Notes: generated from the letters alone by a model not told the origin. A DNA stretch of 12,846 nt from an uncultured Planctomycetales bacterium (GCA_937907525.1 CALCIB010000314.1:1-12846); one strand, 5' to 3'. Numbered from the stretch's first letter, positions 5,041-12,373 are shown. Translations and numbers: made by a program.

Positions 5041-7086
5041 ATGAAGGCGGTTCTCGATCGCGCGGCCGCGCGCCGCGGGTGGGCGTGCGTTTTGATCGTG
5101 CTGGCGACGGGCGTCGCGAGCCGGGCCGACGAGCCCGAGACGCGGACGTGGAGTGACGCCAGCGGACGCCACAAGATCCAGGCGAAGTTCGTGAGCGTCG
5201 AGGGGACCAGCGTCCTCTTGAAGAAGGCCGACGGCTCGCTGATGCGGATCGACCTGGAGAAGCTCTGCTCGGCCGACAGCCACTACGTCGAGGCCCAGCG
5301 GAGGAAGCAGGCCGACGACGACCCGTTCAAGCCCGTGGCGGGCCCTCCCGCCAAGCCCGCGACGCGGCCGGCGATGCCGATCCGCTCCAACCTGGCCGGC
5401 GTCGCGGCGACGCCGACGCCCGCGGCCGCGCCGGCCGCCGCCGCGGCGATCGCCCCGCCGGGGCCGGGTTCGCTCCCGTTCGACCGCCAGGCGACGCCGG
5501 GCGCAGCGCCGGAAGTTCCAGTCGACTGGTCGAGCGCGACCATGGCCGCGATGCCGCCGGCCGGTCCCTGGACGCTCGACGTCGGCCCGGCGGCGGCCTC
5601 GGAGGAGGCGGGCGGGGCGCGCGCCGTGCCGGTCCCTCCCAAACTCGACTTCTTCGAGAAGACCAAGGGCCTGGTCGTCAACGCCCCGGCCACCCACGCC
5701 GCGGTCGGCTTCTCGCTGGACAACCCCAAGCCGGGGACCAGCCGGATCGTGCTTTGCGATCTGAGATCCGGCAAGCTCCTCGGTCAGTTCAAGTCGCCGG
5801 GAACCATGAGCCCGCTGGCCCTCTCCGACGCCGGCGACAAGGTCCTGATGAGGTGGGAGGAGTTCGGCTTCGGCAACTCGTCGCGGCTGGAGCTTTGGGA
5901 TCTCGGCTCCGAGGGGCTTCGCAAGGAGTGGGGCCTCGCCCCCTACGGCGACATGGAGGGGGGCGACCGCGACGTGAAATGGGCGCGGTTCCTGGGCCCG
6001 GATCGGTTCGCCACGCTGGGAGGCAAGGGGAAGCTGGTGGTCTGGGGACTGGACCCGGTTCGCCCCCTGACGACCGTCTCGGCCGATGACAACTGCACGC
6101 CGGGGATCTCCCCCGACGGCCGGTTCCTGGCGTTCGCCGAGAAGGGGATGGTGGGCGTCCTGGACGTGGCCGCCGGCCAGGTGGCGGCCTTGCAGTCCCT
6201 GCCGACGCAATTCACGCCCTGGCCGGGGTTGGGGTTCAGCCCGTCCGGCAAGCGGCTGGCGTGCGTCGCCGGGAGCAAGTTGTACGTCCTGAACACGGCG
6301 GACGGCGCGCTCCTTCCCGAAATCCTGCTGGCCCCGGTCGCCGCGGGTCCCAACGTCCCGCCGGTCTGGACCGACGAGGAACACGTCCTGATCGCCGAGC
6401 GGACCCTGGTGGACGTCGCCAGCGAAATCAAGATGTGGCAATACGATGGCGCCGAGTCGGTCGTCGGCGACCGCGCGGGCGTCTGCTGGTTCCTGTTGCG
6501 GACGATGCCGAAGCAGCCCAGCGCGGTGGTCCCCGCGCGGCTCCCCCAGCCCGCGGCGATCAACGCGCTCACGCAGGCCCGGGCCGATCCCGACAAGTTC
6601 TTCGTCCTGCGTCCCGGCGCGTCGGTGAGCATCGACGCGAGCGGGATTCCGGACGCCTCCCGGCGGGAACGGGTCGTCGCGACCCTGACGAGCCGGCTCG
6701 CCCAGGTGGGGGCGAAGGCGGCGGCGGGCTCGCCGCTGGTCCTCGCCGCGACGGTGACGCCGGGCAAGGAGCGGGAGATCTCCTACCGAACGATCGGCCG
6801 CGGCTTCCGCACCGACAATTTCAAGATCCATCCCCAGATCAGCGGGCTGAAGCTGACGTACCAGGGGAAGCCGGCGTGGGAGGCGTCGGCGTCGACCCTG
6901 CCCCACATGGACTTCGCCCATCTCGGCCCCGACGAGACCCTGGCCGACCACGTCAAGAAGTTCGAACAGCCCAACTACGACTACTTCGAGCAGGTGGAGA
7001 TCCCCCGAATGATCCCGCGGCCGGGGCCCGGCGGCCCCATGATCTCGCTGGGGTCGTCGCAAATCTCGCCCAGCGGCGTGCGCTGA
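5041..7086 (+). CDS. Secreted SHD1-domain protein with WD40-like repeats
   Basis: The product has 681 residues. A signal peptide is likely at residues 1-29 (RRGWACVLIVLATGVASRAD). An SHD1 domain follows at about 33-88: RTWSDASGRHKIQAKFVSV, then VLLKKADGSLMRIDLEKLC. This SLA1 homology domain is found in eukaryotic endocytic adaptors and is very common in secreted planctomycete proteins. Residues 95-200 are a Pro/Ala-rich linker. From about 205 to 500 there are WD40-like blades (SRLELWDLGS, GKLVVWGLDP, VGVLDVAAGQ, KLYVLNTADG). The last ~180 residues form a separate domain without a family I can name. The protein probably acts in the periplasm or paryphoplasm as a binding scaffold. The start is fixed by GGAGGG 8 nt before the ATG. 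It lies 109 nt before the YdjY gene on the same strand and may be co-transcribed with it. Confidence 0.82.
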   Translation: MKAVLDRAAARRGWACVLIVLATGVASRADEPETRTWSDASGRHKIQAKFVSVEGTSVLLKKADGSLMRIDLEKLCSADSHYVEAQRRKQADDDPFKPVAGPPAKPATRPAMPIRSNLAGVAATPTPAAAPAAAAAIAPPGPGSLPFDRQATPGAAPEVPVDWSSATMAAMPPAGPWTLDVGPAAASEEAGGARAVPVPPKLDFFEKTKGLVVNAPATHAAVGFSLDNPKPGTSRIVLCDLRSGKLLGQFKSPGTMSPLALSDAGDKVLMRWEEFGFGNSSRLELWDLGSEGLRKEWGLAPYGDMEGGDRDVKWARFLGPDRFATLGGKGKLVVWGLDPVRPLTTVSADDNCTPGISPDGRFLAFAEKGMVGVLDVAAGQVAALQSLPTQFTPWPGLGFSPSGKRLACVAGSKLYVLNTADGALLPEILLAPVAAGPNVPPVWTDEEHVLIAERTLVDVASEIKMWQYDGAESVVGDRAGVCWFLLRTMPKQPSAVVPARLPQPAAINALTQARADPDKFFVLRPGASVSIDASGIPDASRRERVVATLTSRLAQVGAKAAAGSPLVLAATVTPGKEREISYRTIGRGFRTDNFKIHPQISGLKLTYQGKPAWEASASTLPHMDFAHLGPDETLADHVKKFEQPNYDYFEQVEIPRMIPRPGPGGPMISLGSSQISPSGVR

Positions 7087-7195
7087 GGGTTCGCTTCGGA
7101 CGGCCGCGGGTTGCGGCGGGCGCGGCGAGGGGACATGCTGGGAACGTCGAAGCGGCGGGGGAGGGCCTCCCGCCCGACGGTCGAGGAGTTCCGAC

Positions 7196-7969
7196 ATGAC
7201 CCACCTGATCGTCTCCGCCGCGTGTCTCGCGGCCGTCGGCTGGCAAGCGGCCGGCGAGAAGCCGAGCGAGCCCGCCGCCGCCCTCCGGATCGACCCGGAC
7301 TGGAAGCCGCTAGGCCGCGACGTTTGGCTCGACGCCAAGTCGTCGCCCCGGCGGCTGGTGCTTCGCGCCCGGGTCGTCTTCCGCGAGGGGCCGTTGGAAC
7401 ACCTGCTCTGCCTCCGCGGCACCAAGGAGCACGAGGCGGTCCTGGCCACCGACGCCCCCCCCACCCAGATCCACGCCGGCCTGCTCCTGACCGGCGCCCA
7501 GCCCGGCGGCCCGGTCAGCTACAAGCCCGAATACAAGCCTCCCCACGGCCCCGCCATCGCCATCACCGCCCGCTGGAAGGACGGCGACCAGGTCCGCGAG
7601 GCCGACGCCCGCTCCTTCATCCAGGACGAGGAGACCAAGAAGGCGCTCGCCATCGACTGGGTCTTCGCCGGCAGCATCCTCTACGAGGATCCCATCACCA
7701 AGCAACCCACCTACGCCGCCAAGGACGGCGACTTGATCACCGTCGCCAACTTCCCGGCCGCGATCCTCGACCTTCCCGTCGCCAGCTCCGCCAACGACGC
7801 GGAACGCTCCTACGTCGCCTTCACCGAACACCTCCCGCCGCTGGGGACCGAGGTTCTGCTCGTCCTGACCCCTCGCGGCGACGCCGCCGCGGCCAGGAAG
7901 AAGGCGGAGGGGCCGCCGCGCCAGGACGCGCCCCGGACGTCGGAGCAAGAAAGCGGGAGGGATCGATGA
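7196..7969 (+). CDS. YdjY-domain secreted protein
   Basis: The 257-residue product has a hydrophobic, signal-like N-terminus (MTHLIVSAACLAAVGWQAAG). It then carries a YdjY-type domain at about residues 50-150, recognised by LVLRARVVFREGPLEHLLC, the GTKEHEAVLA motif and IHAGLLLTGAQPGGPV. A second half follows with DWVFAGSILYEDPITKQ and DGDLITVANFPAAILDLPV, also usual in planctomycete members. The tail (about 235-257) is charged and low in complexity. The function is unknown; in planctomycetes these proteins are many and secreted. The ATG at 7196 has GAGGAG 7 nt upstream. The stop TGA overlaps the ATG of scoA (ATGA), so the two are translationally coupled, which is odd for a secreted protein next to a cytoplasmic enzyme. 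Confidence 0.78.
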   Translation: MTHLIVSAACLAAVGWQAAGEKPSEPAAALRIDPDWKPLGRDVWLDAKSSPRRLVLRARVVFREGPLEHLLCLRGTKEHEAVLATDAPPTQIHAGLLLTGAQPGGPVSYKPEYKPPHGPAIAITARWKDGDQVREADARSFIQDEETKKALAIDWVFAGSILYEDPITKQPTYAAKDGDLITVANFPAAILDLPVASSANDAERSYVAFTEHLPPLGTEVLLVLTPRGDAAAARKKAEGPPRQDAPRTSEQESGRDR

Positions 7970-8664
7970 GGGGATTCGACAAGCGCGTGGGCTCTTACGC
8001 CGAGGCGCTCGACGGCCTGAGCGACGGCATGACGGTGCTGGCGGGGGGCTTCGGCCTCTGCGGCATCCCGGAGAACCTCATCGCCGAGATCCGGCGGCGG
8101 GGGACGCGCGATTTGACGGTCGTCTCCAACAACTGCGGGATCGACGGCGTCGGGCTCGGGCTGCTGCTGGAGGGGCGGCAGATCCGCAAGATGATCGCGT
8201 CCTACGTCGGGGAGAACGCGCTTTTCGAGCGGCAGTTGCTCGGCGGCGAGTTGGAGGTCGAACTGACCCCCCAGGGCACCCTGGCGGAGAAGCTCCGCGC
8301 CGGCGGGGCCGGGATCCCCGCGTTCTACACCGCGACCGGCCACGGCACCCCGGTCGCCGAGGGGAAGGAGGTCCGCGAATTCCACGGCCGTCCTTACATC
8401 CTGGAGGCCGCCATCACCGGGGACTTCGCCGTCGTCAAGGGCTGGAGGGCCGACCGCTTCGGCAACGTCGTCTACCGCCGTACCGCGAGGAACTTCAACC
8501 CCCTGGCCGCCGCCGCGGCGCGCGTCACCGTCGTCGAGGTCGAGGAGATCGTCGAGCCCGGCGAACTCGACCCCGACGCCATCCACACGCCGGGGATCTA
8601 CGTGGACCGCCTGATCCAGGGACGGTTCGAGAAACGCATCGAACGCCTGACGCTGCGCGCCTGA
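7966..8664 (+). CDS. scoA: 3-oxoacid CoA-transferase subunit A
   Basis: The 232-residue product is the alpha subunit of a family I CoA-transferase of the succinyl-CoA:3-oxoacid type. Signatures are GGFGLCGIPENL at residues 27-38, VVSNNCGIDGVGLGLLLEG, SYVGENALFERQLLGGELEV and TPQGTLAEKLRAGGAGIPAF (101-120). Together with the B subunit it moves CoA from succinyl-CoA to acetoacetate or a similar 3-oxoacid, in the cytoplasm, for ketone body or short-chain acid use. Length is normal for the family. The ATG at 7966 overlaps the YdjY stop and has GGAGG 5 nt before it. The frame is open much further upstream, but that extension lies inside the YdjY gene and is not coding. The acyl substrate cannot be fixed from sequence alone. 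Confidence 0.93.
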   Translation: MRGFDKRVGSYAEALDGLSDGMTVLAGGFGLCGIPENLIAEIRRRGTRDLTVVSNNCGIDGVGLGLLLEGRQIRKMIASYVGENALFERQLLGGELEVELTPQGTLAEKLRAGGAGIPAFYTATGHGTPVAEGKEVREFHGRPYILEAAITGDFAVVKGWRADRFGNVVYRRTARNFNPLAAAAARVTVVEVEEIVEPGELDPDAIHTPGIYVDRLIQGRFEKRIERLTLRA

Positions 8665-8689
8665 GCCGGCGACGAGGAGGGACCGGAAC

Positions 8690-9346
8690 ATGGCGCTTTC
8701 CCGCGAACAGATGGCCCGGCGCGTGGCGCGAGAGCTGCGCGACGGGTACTACGTCAACCTCGGCATCGGCATCCCCACCCTGGTGGCCAACCACGTCCCC
8801 GAGGGGATCGACGTGATGCTCCAGTCGGAAAACGGCCTGCTCGGCATGGGCCCGTTCCCCACGGAGGACGAGGCGGACGCCGACCTGATCAACGCCGGCA
8901 AGCAGACCGTGACCTCCCGTCGAGGCGCGGCGACCTTCGACTCGGCCGACTCCTTCGCCATGATCCGCGGCGGTCACATCGACCTCACCGTGCTGGGCGC
9001 GTTCGAGGTCGACGTCGAGGGAAACATCGCCTCCTGGACGATCCCCGGCAAGATGGTCAAGGGGATGGGAGGCGCGATGGACCTGGTCGCCGGCGCCGGC
9101 AACATCGTCGTCACCATGACCCACGCCTCCAAGGACGGCGAATCCAAGCTCCTGCCGCGCTGCACGCTACCGCTGACCGGCGCGCGGTGCATCCGCCGCG
9201 TCCTCACCGACCTCGCCTACCTGGAGATCGAAGGCGGGGCCTTCGTCCTTCGCGAGCGGGCGCCGGGCGTGACCGTCGAGGAGATCGCCGCGCGCACCGC
9301 CGGCAAGCTGATCGTCCCCGCCGACGTTCCGGAGATGAGGTTCTAA
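8690..9346 (+). CDS. scoB: 3-oxoacid CoA-transferase subunit B
   Basis: The 218-residue product is the beta subunit, which carries the catalytic glutamate. That residue is E47 in the SENGLLGMGP motif; the intermediate is a glutamyl-CoA thioester. Other conserved parts are NLGIGIPTLVANHVP (23-37), SFAMIRGGHIDLTVLGAFEVD, IPGKMVKGMGGAMDLVAGA and the closing TAGKLIVPADVPEMRF. Length and all signatures are intact. It follows scoA after 25 nt with a strong GAGGAGG 9 nt before the ATG, so both subunits are made from one message. The stop TAA at 9344-9346 is followed 30 nt later by inverted-repeat element B. Confidence 0.94.
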   Translation: MALSREQMARRVARELRDGYYVNLGIGIPTLVANHVPEGIDVMLQSENGLLGMGPFPTEDEADADLINAGKQTVTSRRGAATFDSADSFAMIRGGHIDLTVLGAFEVDVEGNIASWTIPGKMVKGMGGAMDLVAGAGNIVVTMTHASKDGESKLLPRCTLPLTGARCIRRVLTDLAYLEIEGGAFVLRERAPGVTVEEIAARTAGKLIVPADVPEMRF

Positions 9347-9376
9347 CGTCCCGGCCGTTCGAATCGGAAAGATGGT

Positions 9377-9573
9377 AACCGCCGAGACGCCGAGGACGCC
9401 GAGAAGAGAAAGACCGAGATCGAAAGGATGGGGGGAAGAGGCTGGAATCGAGGGTGGTCGATCGAGCGAGCCGCGCGATCACCGACGGGTCGAACCCGAC
9501 CGGTCATCGCGATCCGTGGTGAATTCCCTCGCCCTCGTCCTCTCTTCTCGGCGTCCTCGGCGTCTCGGCGGTT
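9377..9573. repeat. Inverted-repeat element B with GCCGAGAC-type arms
   Basis: The arms 9377-9409 and 9541-9573 are 33 nt each and perfectly complementary. The left arm begins AACC and is made of 8-9 nt units with core GCCGAGAC / GCCGAGGAC. The 131-nt centre contains an apical hairpin, GGT-GATCG (9456-9464, one bulged base) with CGATCACC (9476-9483), almost at the midpoint of the element. It lies between the convergent scoB and the 72-residue gene (-), ending 22 nt from the latter's stop, and could act as a bidirectional terminator or mRNA stabiliser. Short open frames across it are not considered genes. As I recall, repeats with this unit are common in planctomycete genomes; the window itself has only this copy. 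Confidence 0.75.
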
Positions 9574-9595
9574 CAATTCCTCCCTTCTCCCGACC

Positions 9596-9814
9596 TTATT
9601 CGAGCAGCCGCAAGGCGCACCAGACGCCGAAGGGGTGGAACTGGGCGTCGATCGGTCGGACGTCCAACCGCTCCCACTCCTCGGGCGACCAGATGAGAAG
9701 CCGAGCCGGATGGCCGTTGATCCGCCAGCCGACCATGGTTTGCAAGCCGTAAACGTCCGCCATGTCGCCGTATCCCCCGGGAGCGGGGGCGACGAGTCGA
9801 AGGCCGTGATTCAT
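9596..9814 (-). CDS. Small orphan protein, 72 residues, unknown function
   Basis: The ATG at 9814 is preceded by GGAGGAG 8 nt upstream, one of the best ribosome binding sites in the window. The stop is TAA at 9596-9598. The frame is open up to 9856, but that start has no such site. The product (MNHGLRLVAPAPGGYG, then DVYGLQTMVGWRINGHPARL, then WSPEEWERL) has no signal peptide and no membrane segment. It is rich in Trp and aromatic residues and looks like a compact beta-type domain. I recognise no family. A candidate promoter at 10066-10094 would give a leader of about 245 nt. Neighbours are convergent scoB and the divergent ABC operon, so context gives no hint of role. Confidence 0.6.
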   Translation of the reverse strand: MNHGLRLVAPAPGGYGDMADVYGLQTMVGWRINGHPARLLIWSPEEWERLDVRPIDAQFHPFGVWCALRLLE

Positions 9815-10239
9815 GTGCCGGGCTCCTCCAGCCCCCCAGGGCTTCATTGACCGCACGGGGGCCCGCGGGGTATCGTCCAGTCCAGAGCGCCGCCGAACCT
9901 CGGACGCGCGAGCCTCGCGGCCCCCGCGTCGCCCGACCGTCGCCGGCCGGCCCCATCCCCGACCCTCGAACCGTCGCGCCCCGAGGAGGCGTCCGGTCGA
10001 TCGCGGAATCGCGACGTCGCAAGATCGTTAACATGGGCTGAGTGGGCGTCATGCAAGGCTTCCCCATTGTGCGCTTAATAAAACTGAATTTCAAGTCCGC
10101 GCGTTGATTCTTCCGTGTTTTCACGAACGCATGCGTGAATGCTTGGCTCCGCGACCGTCATGCGTCGTCGCGGTCGTCTCGTGAGGCTTGGACCACCTTG
10201 AGTCTCGTCGCGGGTTTTCCGGGGTCGGGGTCGGCGTCG
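9815..10239. other. Long intergenic region upstream of ABC operon
   Basis: This 425-nt stretch separates the 72-residue gene (-) from the ABC ATPase gene (+). It holds the minus-strand promoter candidate at 10066-10094 and a small AT-rich patch (10075-10095) that stands out in the GC-rich setting. Small inverted repeats are present: CGCGA/TCGCG around 9907-9919, TCGCG/CGCGA around 10008-10021, and the palindrome ACGCATGCGT at 10127-10136. Open frames here have no family match and poor starts. No tRNA or known RNA was recognised, and no good plus-strand promoter. Confidence 0.4.
10066..10094 (-). promoter_or_regulatory. Candidate minus-strand promoter with long leader
   Basis: On the minus strand TTGAAA (10094-10089) is followed by a 17-nt spacer and CACAAT (10071-10066). 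The -35 matches five of six, the -10 four of six, and the spacer is AT-rich. It would start near 10059 and drive the 72-residue gene at 9814 through a leader of about 245 nt. Confidence 0.4.
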
Positions 10240-11139
10240 TTGATCGTCTCGGAAGGTCTTTCGAAGGTCTACGGGGAGCATCACGCGCTTCGCGACTTGA
10301 CCCTGGAGGTGCGTCGCGGGGAGGTGTTCGGCTTGCTGGGTCCCAACGGCTCGGGCAAGACGACGACGATCCGGTTGTGGCTGGGTCTGATGAGGCCGAC
10401 GCGGGGCAAGGCGACGGTCTTCGGCTTCGACTGCTGGAGGGGGGGTCTGGAGGTGCGCCGGCTGGTCTCGTACCTGCCGGGCGAACTGCGGATGCCGGGG
10501 TCGTTGACCGGGCTGGGGGTCTTGCGGTTTTTAAGCGGCCTGCGCGGCGGCGAGGGCCTGGACCGGGCCGAGGCGATCGCCGAACGGGTGATGAAGCTGG
10601 ACCTGGGGCGGAAGGTCCGCAAGTATTCGACGGGGATGAAGCAGAAGCTGGCGTTGGCGCAGGCGTTCGCCGATCCGGTGGACGTCCTGATTCTGGACGA
10701 GCCGACCTCGGCGCTGGATCCCTCGGCCCGGCACGACGTCTTGAACCTGGTCCGCGAGGCGAGGGACGTGGGGCAGACGGTCGTCTTCTCCGGGCACGTC
10801 CTTTCCGAGGTGGAGGCGGTCTGCGACCGGGTGGCGATCCTCCGCCGCGGCCGGCTGGTCCACGTCGAGGACATGCACGCCCGGCGGCATCTTCGGATGG
10901 TCATGGCCCGGTTCGACGGCGAGCCGCCCGCGCCTCCCGAGGAGTTGGAGTTGACGCTCCGAAGGATGCACGGTCCGGCGTTCCTCTGGGAGCATCGCGG
11001 CGAGCTGGCCCCGCTGTTGCGGTGGCTCGCCGACGTCCCGACGGCCGATCTGGCGATCGGCACCGAGGACCTGCACGCGCTTTACGATCAGTATCACGGC
11101 CCCGACGCCGACGACGACGAGGAGGACCCGGCGCGATGA
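10240..11139 (+). CDS. ABC transporter ATP-binding protein (ABC-2 type)
   Basis: The 299-residue product is the nucleotide-binding subunit of an ABC-2 exporter. Counting from the start used here: Walker A GPNGSGKT at 34-41, signature STGMKQKL at 130-137 (the STGMK variant of LSGGQ), Walker B LILDEP at 150-155 with catalytic E154, D-loop SALD, and switch His186 in SGH. At the Q-loop the sequence is YLPGEL (78-83), without the usual Gln, a form I associate with a subset of ABC-2 ATPases. The C-terminus adds about 90 residues ending in an acidic DADDDEEDPAR tail. The start is uncertain: TTG at 10240 fits the family N-terminus (IVSEGLSKVYGEHHALRDL), while the frame is open to GTG 10135 without a good ribosome binding site. 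It overlaps the permease gene by ATGA. Confidence 0.88.
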   Translation: MIVSEGLSKVYGEHHALRDLTLEVRRGEVFGLLGPNGSGKTTTIRLWLGLMRPTRGKATVFGFDCWRGGLEVRRLVSYLPGELRMPGSLTGLGVLRFLSGLRGGEGLDRAEAIAERVMKLDLGRKVRKYSTGMKQKLALAQAFADPVDVLILDEPTSALDPSARHDVLNLVREARDVGQTVVFSGHVLSEVEAVCDRVAILRRGRLVHVEDMHARRHLRMVMARFDGEPPAPPEELELTLRRMHGPAFLWEHRGELAPLLRWLADVPTADLAIGTEDLHALYDQYHGPDADDDEEDPAR

Positions 11140-11966
11140 AGGCTTTCTGGACGCTCGTCGCCAAGAACCTGCACGACGCGCGCTGGTCGCTGTTCCTGAC
11201 ATCGTCGCTTCTGGGTTTTTTGGGCTGGCTGCTGGTCCACGTGGCGTCGTTGCAGGAGACGAAGATTCGCCAGGCGCTGGCGGGCTCGGGCAAGGGGTTT
11301 CGCTGGATGCAAGGGATGGGCCTGGACGCCGATCCGCCATCGGTCGAGATCATGATGGCGTTCTGGAACCACCCGTTCATCATCCTCTTGGCGGCGATGT
11401 TCGCGCTGGGCCGAGGCGCCGGCGCGGTGGGCGCGGAGATCGAGCGCGGGACGCTGGACATGGTGATGTCGCGGCCGGTGTCGCGGTCGACGTACCTGGC
11501 GGCGCACGCGCTGACGACGGCGTTGGGGTTGTTGGCGATCGCCGCGTCCCTGGCGGTGGGGGCTTACGCGGCGACGTTTTACAACGTGCTGAAGTCGCCG
11601 CCGTCGCTCGGGCTGTTGATGGAGCCGGCGTTGAACCTGGCGGCGTTGGCGTGGCCGATGTACGGCTACACGCTTTGGTTCTCGTCGATGGACATCGTGC
11701 GCTGGCGGGCCTTGACGGCGGGCTCGGCGTTGACGTTGGCGGGGTTCATCGCGCGGGTGATCGCGATGATCCCGGTGTTCAAGGACTCGTGGTGGCGGCC
11801 CTGGGCCGAGCGCGCGTCGTTGTTCACGCTTTACGACCCCGTGGGCGCGGTCGCCGGCCGCGGCCACTGCGAGCGGGACATGGCGATCCTGCTGGCCTTG
11901 GGGGCGGGGTTCGTCGCGCTGGCGTTCTTGGTCTTCGCCCACCGCGACCTGCCCGCCAACTCCTGA
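11136..11966 (+). CDS. ABC-2 type permease
   Basis: The 276-residue product is the membrane partner of the preceding ATPase. About six hydrophobic segments are seen, starting with LFLTSSLLGFLGWLLVHVASL near residue 19. The cytoplasmic motif AEIERGTLDMVMSRPVSRS (about 105-125) is the typical ABC-2 coupling region. Later segments include LTTALGLLAIAASLAVGAYA and AILLALGAGFVALAFLVFA at the C-terminus. The pair would form a homodimeric-type exporter in the cytoplasmic membrane; the substrate cannot be told. The ATG overlaps the ATPase stop (ATGA) and its ribosome binding site GAGGAGG lies in the codons of the acidic ATPase tail, so translation is coupled. The gene ends at a convergent hairpin. 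Confidence 0.87.
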   Translation: MKAFWTLVAKNLHDARWSLFLTSSLLGFLGWLLVHVASLQETKIRQALAGSGKGFRWMQGMGLDADPPSVEIMMAFWNHPFIILLAAMFALGRGAGAVGAEIERGTLDMVMSRPVSRSTYLAAHALTTALGLLAIAASLAVGAYAATFYNVLKSPPSLGLLMEPALNLAALAWPMYGYTLWFSSMDIVRWRALTAGSALTLAGFIARVIAMIPVFKDSWWRPWAERASLFTLYDPVGAVAGRGHCERDMAILLALGAGFVALAFLVFAHRDLPANS

Positions 11967-11989
11967 CGCCGGTCGCGGCGAGTCAAGAT

Positions 11990-12053
11990 GTCGCGCGCCC
12001 TCCTGGAGAGAGCGACGGCCGGCGACCAGGCCGCGTCGGCGAAGGCGCGCGAC
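11990..12053. terminator. Hairpin between convergent ABC and toxin genes
   Basis: GTCGCGCGCC (11990-11999) and GGCGCGCGAC (12044-12053) are exact reverse complements, 10 bp. The 44-nt loop holds a second stem, CCTGG (12002-12006) with CCAGG (12026-12030). It lies 23 nt after the permease stop and 14 nt from the toxin stop on the other strand, so it probably closes both units. No T tract is present. Confidence 0.45.
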
Positions 12054-12067
12054 TTGGGAATCGACGC

Positions 12068-12373
12068 CTATTCGTCCTCCACTTCGTCCATGATCCGCCG
12101 CAAGTCTCTGTTTCCATGGATGACGCGAAGGACCTGCACGGTCTCGCCGCGATAACGGTAGAAGACGACGTAAGGCTTGACCAGCGTACTCCGCACGTCC
12201 GCGCCGAACTCGGGGCGCGGTCGCCCCATCTCTGGGAATCGCGCGAGCGCTTCGATCTTCTCGTTGAACAGGCCGGCGTACCGATCCGCCCTCGCCGAGT
12301 CCCTGGAATCGAGTTCCCCCAGGATCTCGAACAGATCGAGCCCCGCCAGCCGCGAGCGCGACACGGGGACCAT
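12068..12373 (-). CDS. ParE/RelE-family toxin
   Basis: The 101-residue product matches the ParE/RelE toxin superfamily: an N-terminal helical hairpin (LFEILGELDSRDSARADRYA, then FNEKIEALARFPEMG), followed by the beta-sheet core RPRPEFGADVRSTLVKPYVV, FYRYRGETVQVLRVIHGNRD. RVIHGNRDLRRI is the typical closing motif of ParE-like members. ParE toxins poison DNA gyrase and RelE toxins cleave mRNA on the ribosome; the sequence does not decide, though the missing typical RelE catalytic pattern and the ParD-type partner favour ParE. The start ATG overlaps the antitoxin stop by one base (TGATG), so toxin translation is coupled to that of the antitoxin. Length is normal and no disruption is seen. Confidence 0.85.
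   Translation of the reverse strand: MVPVSRSRLAGLDLFEILGELDSRDSARADRYAGLFNEKIEALARFPEMGRPRPEFGADVRSTLVKPYVVFYRYRGETVQVLRVIHGNRDLRRIMDEVEDE

Noticed and set aside
4966..7464. Very long minus-strand open frame (over 800 codons) opposite the SHD1-WD40 gene
   Set aside because: It is antisense to a gene with clear domains, signal peptide and ribosome binding site. The translation is Arg/Gly/Pro-rich and low in complexity, as expected for the mirror frame of GC-rich coding DNA.
7111..7965. In-frame upstream extension of scoA giving a 517-residue protein
   Set aside because: The extension lies within the YdjY gene in another frame and is Arg/Pro-rich; the CoA-transferase domain begins exactly at the ATG at 7966 with its own ribosome binding site.
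9377..9573. CRISPR-like array in element B
   Set aside because: The repeated units are only 8-9 nt, have no spacers of regular length, and the two blocks are inverted relative to each other; no cas genes are nearby.
11094..11942. Minus-strand open frame opposite the ABC-2 permease
   Set aside because: Its Arg/Gln/His-rich translation is the usual mirror of a hydrophobic membrane protein in GC-rich DNA; the plus strand is clearly coding.
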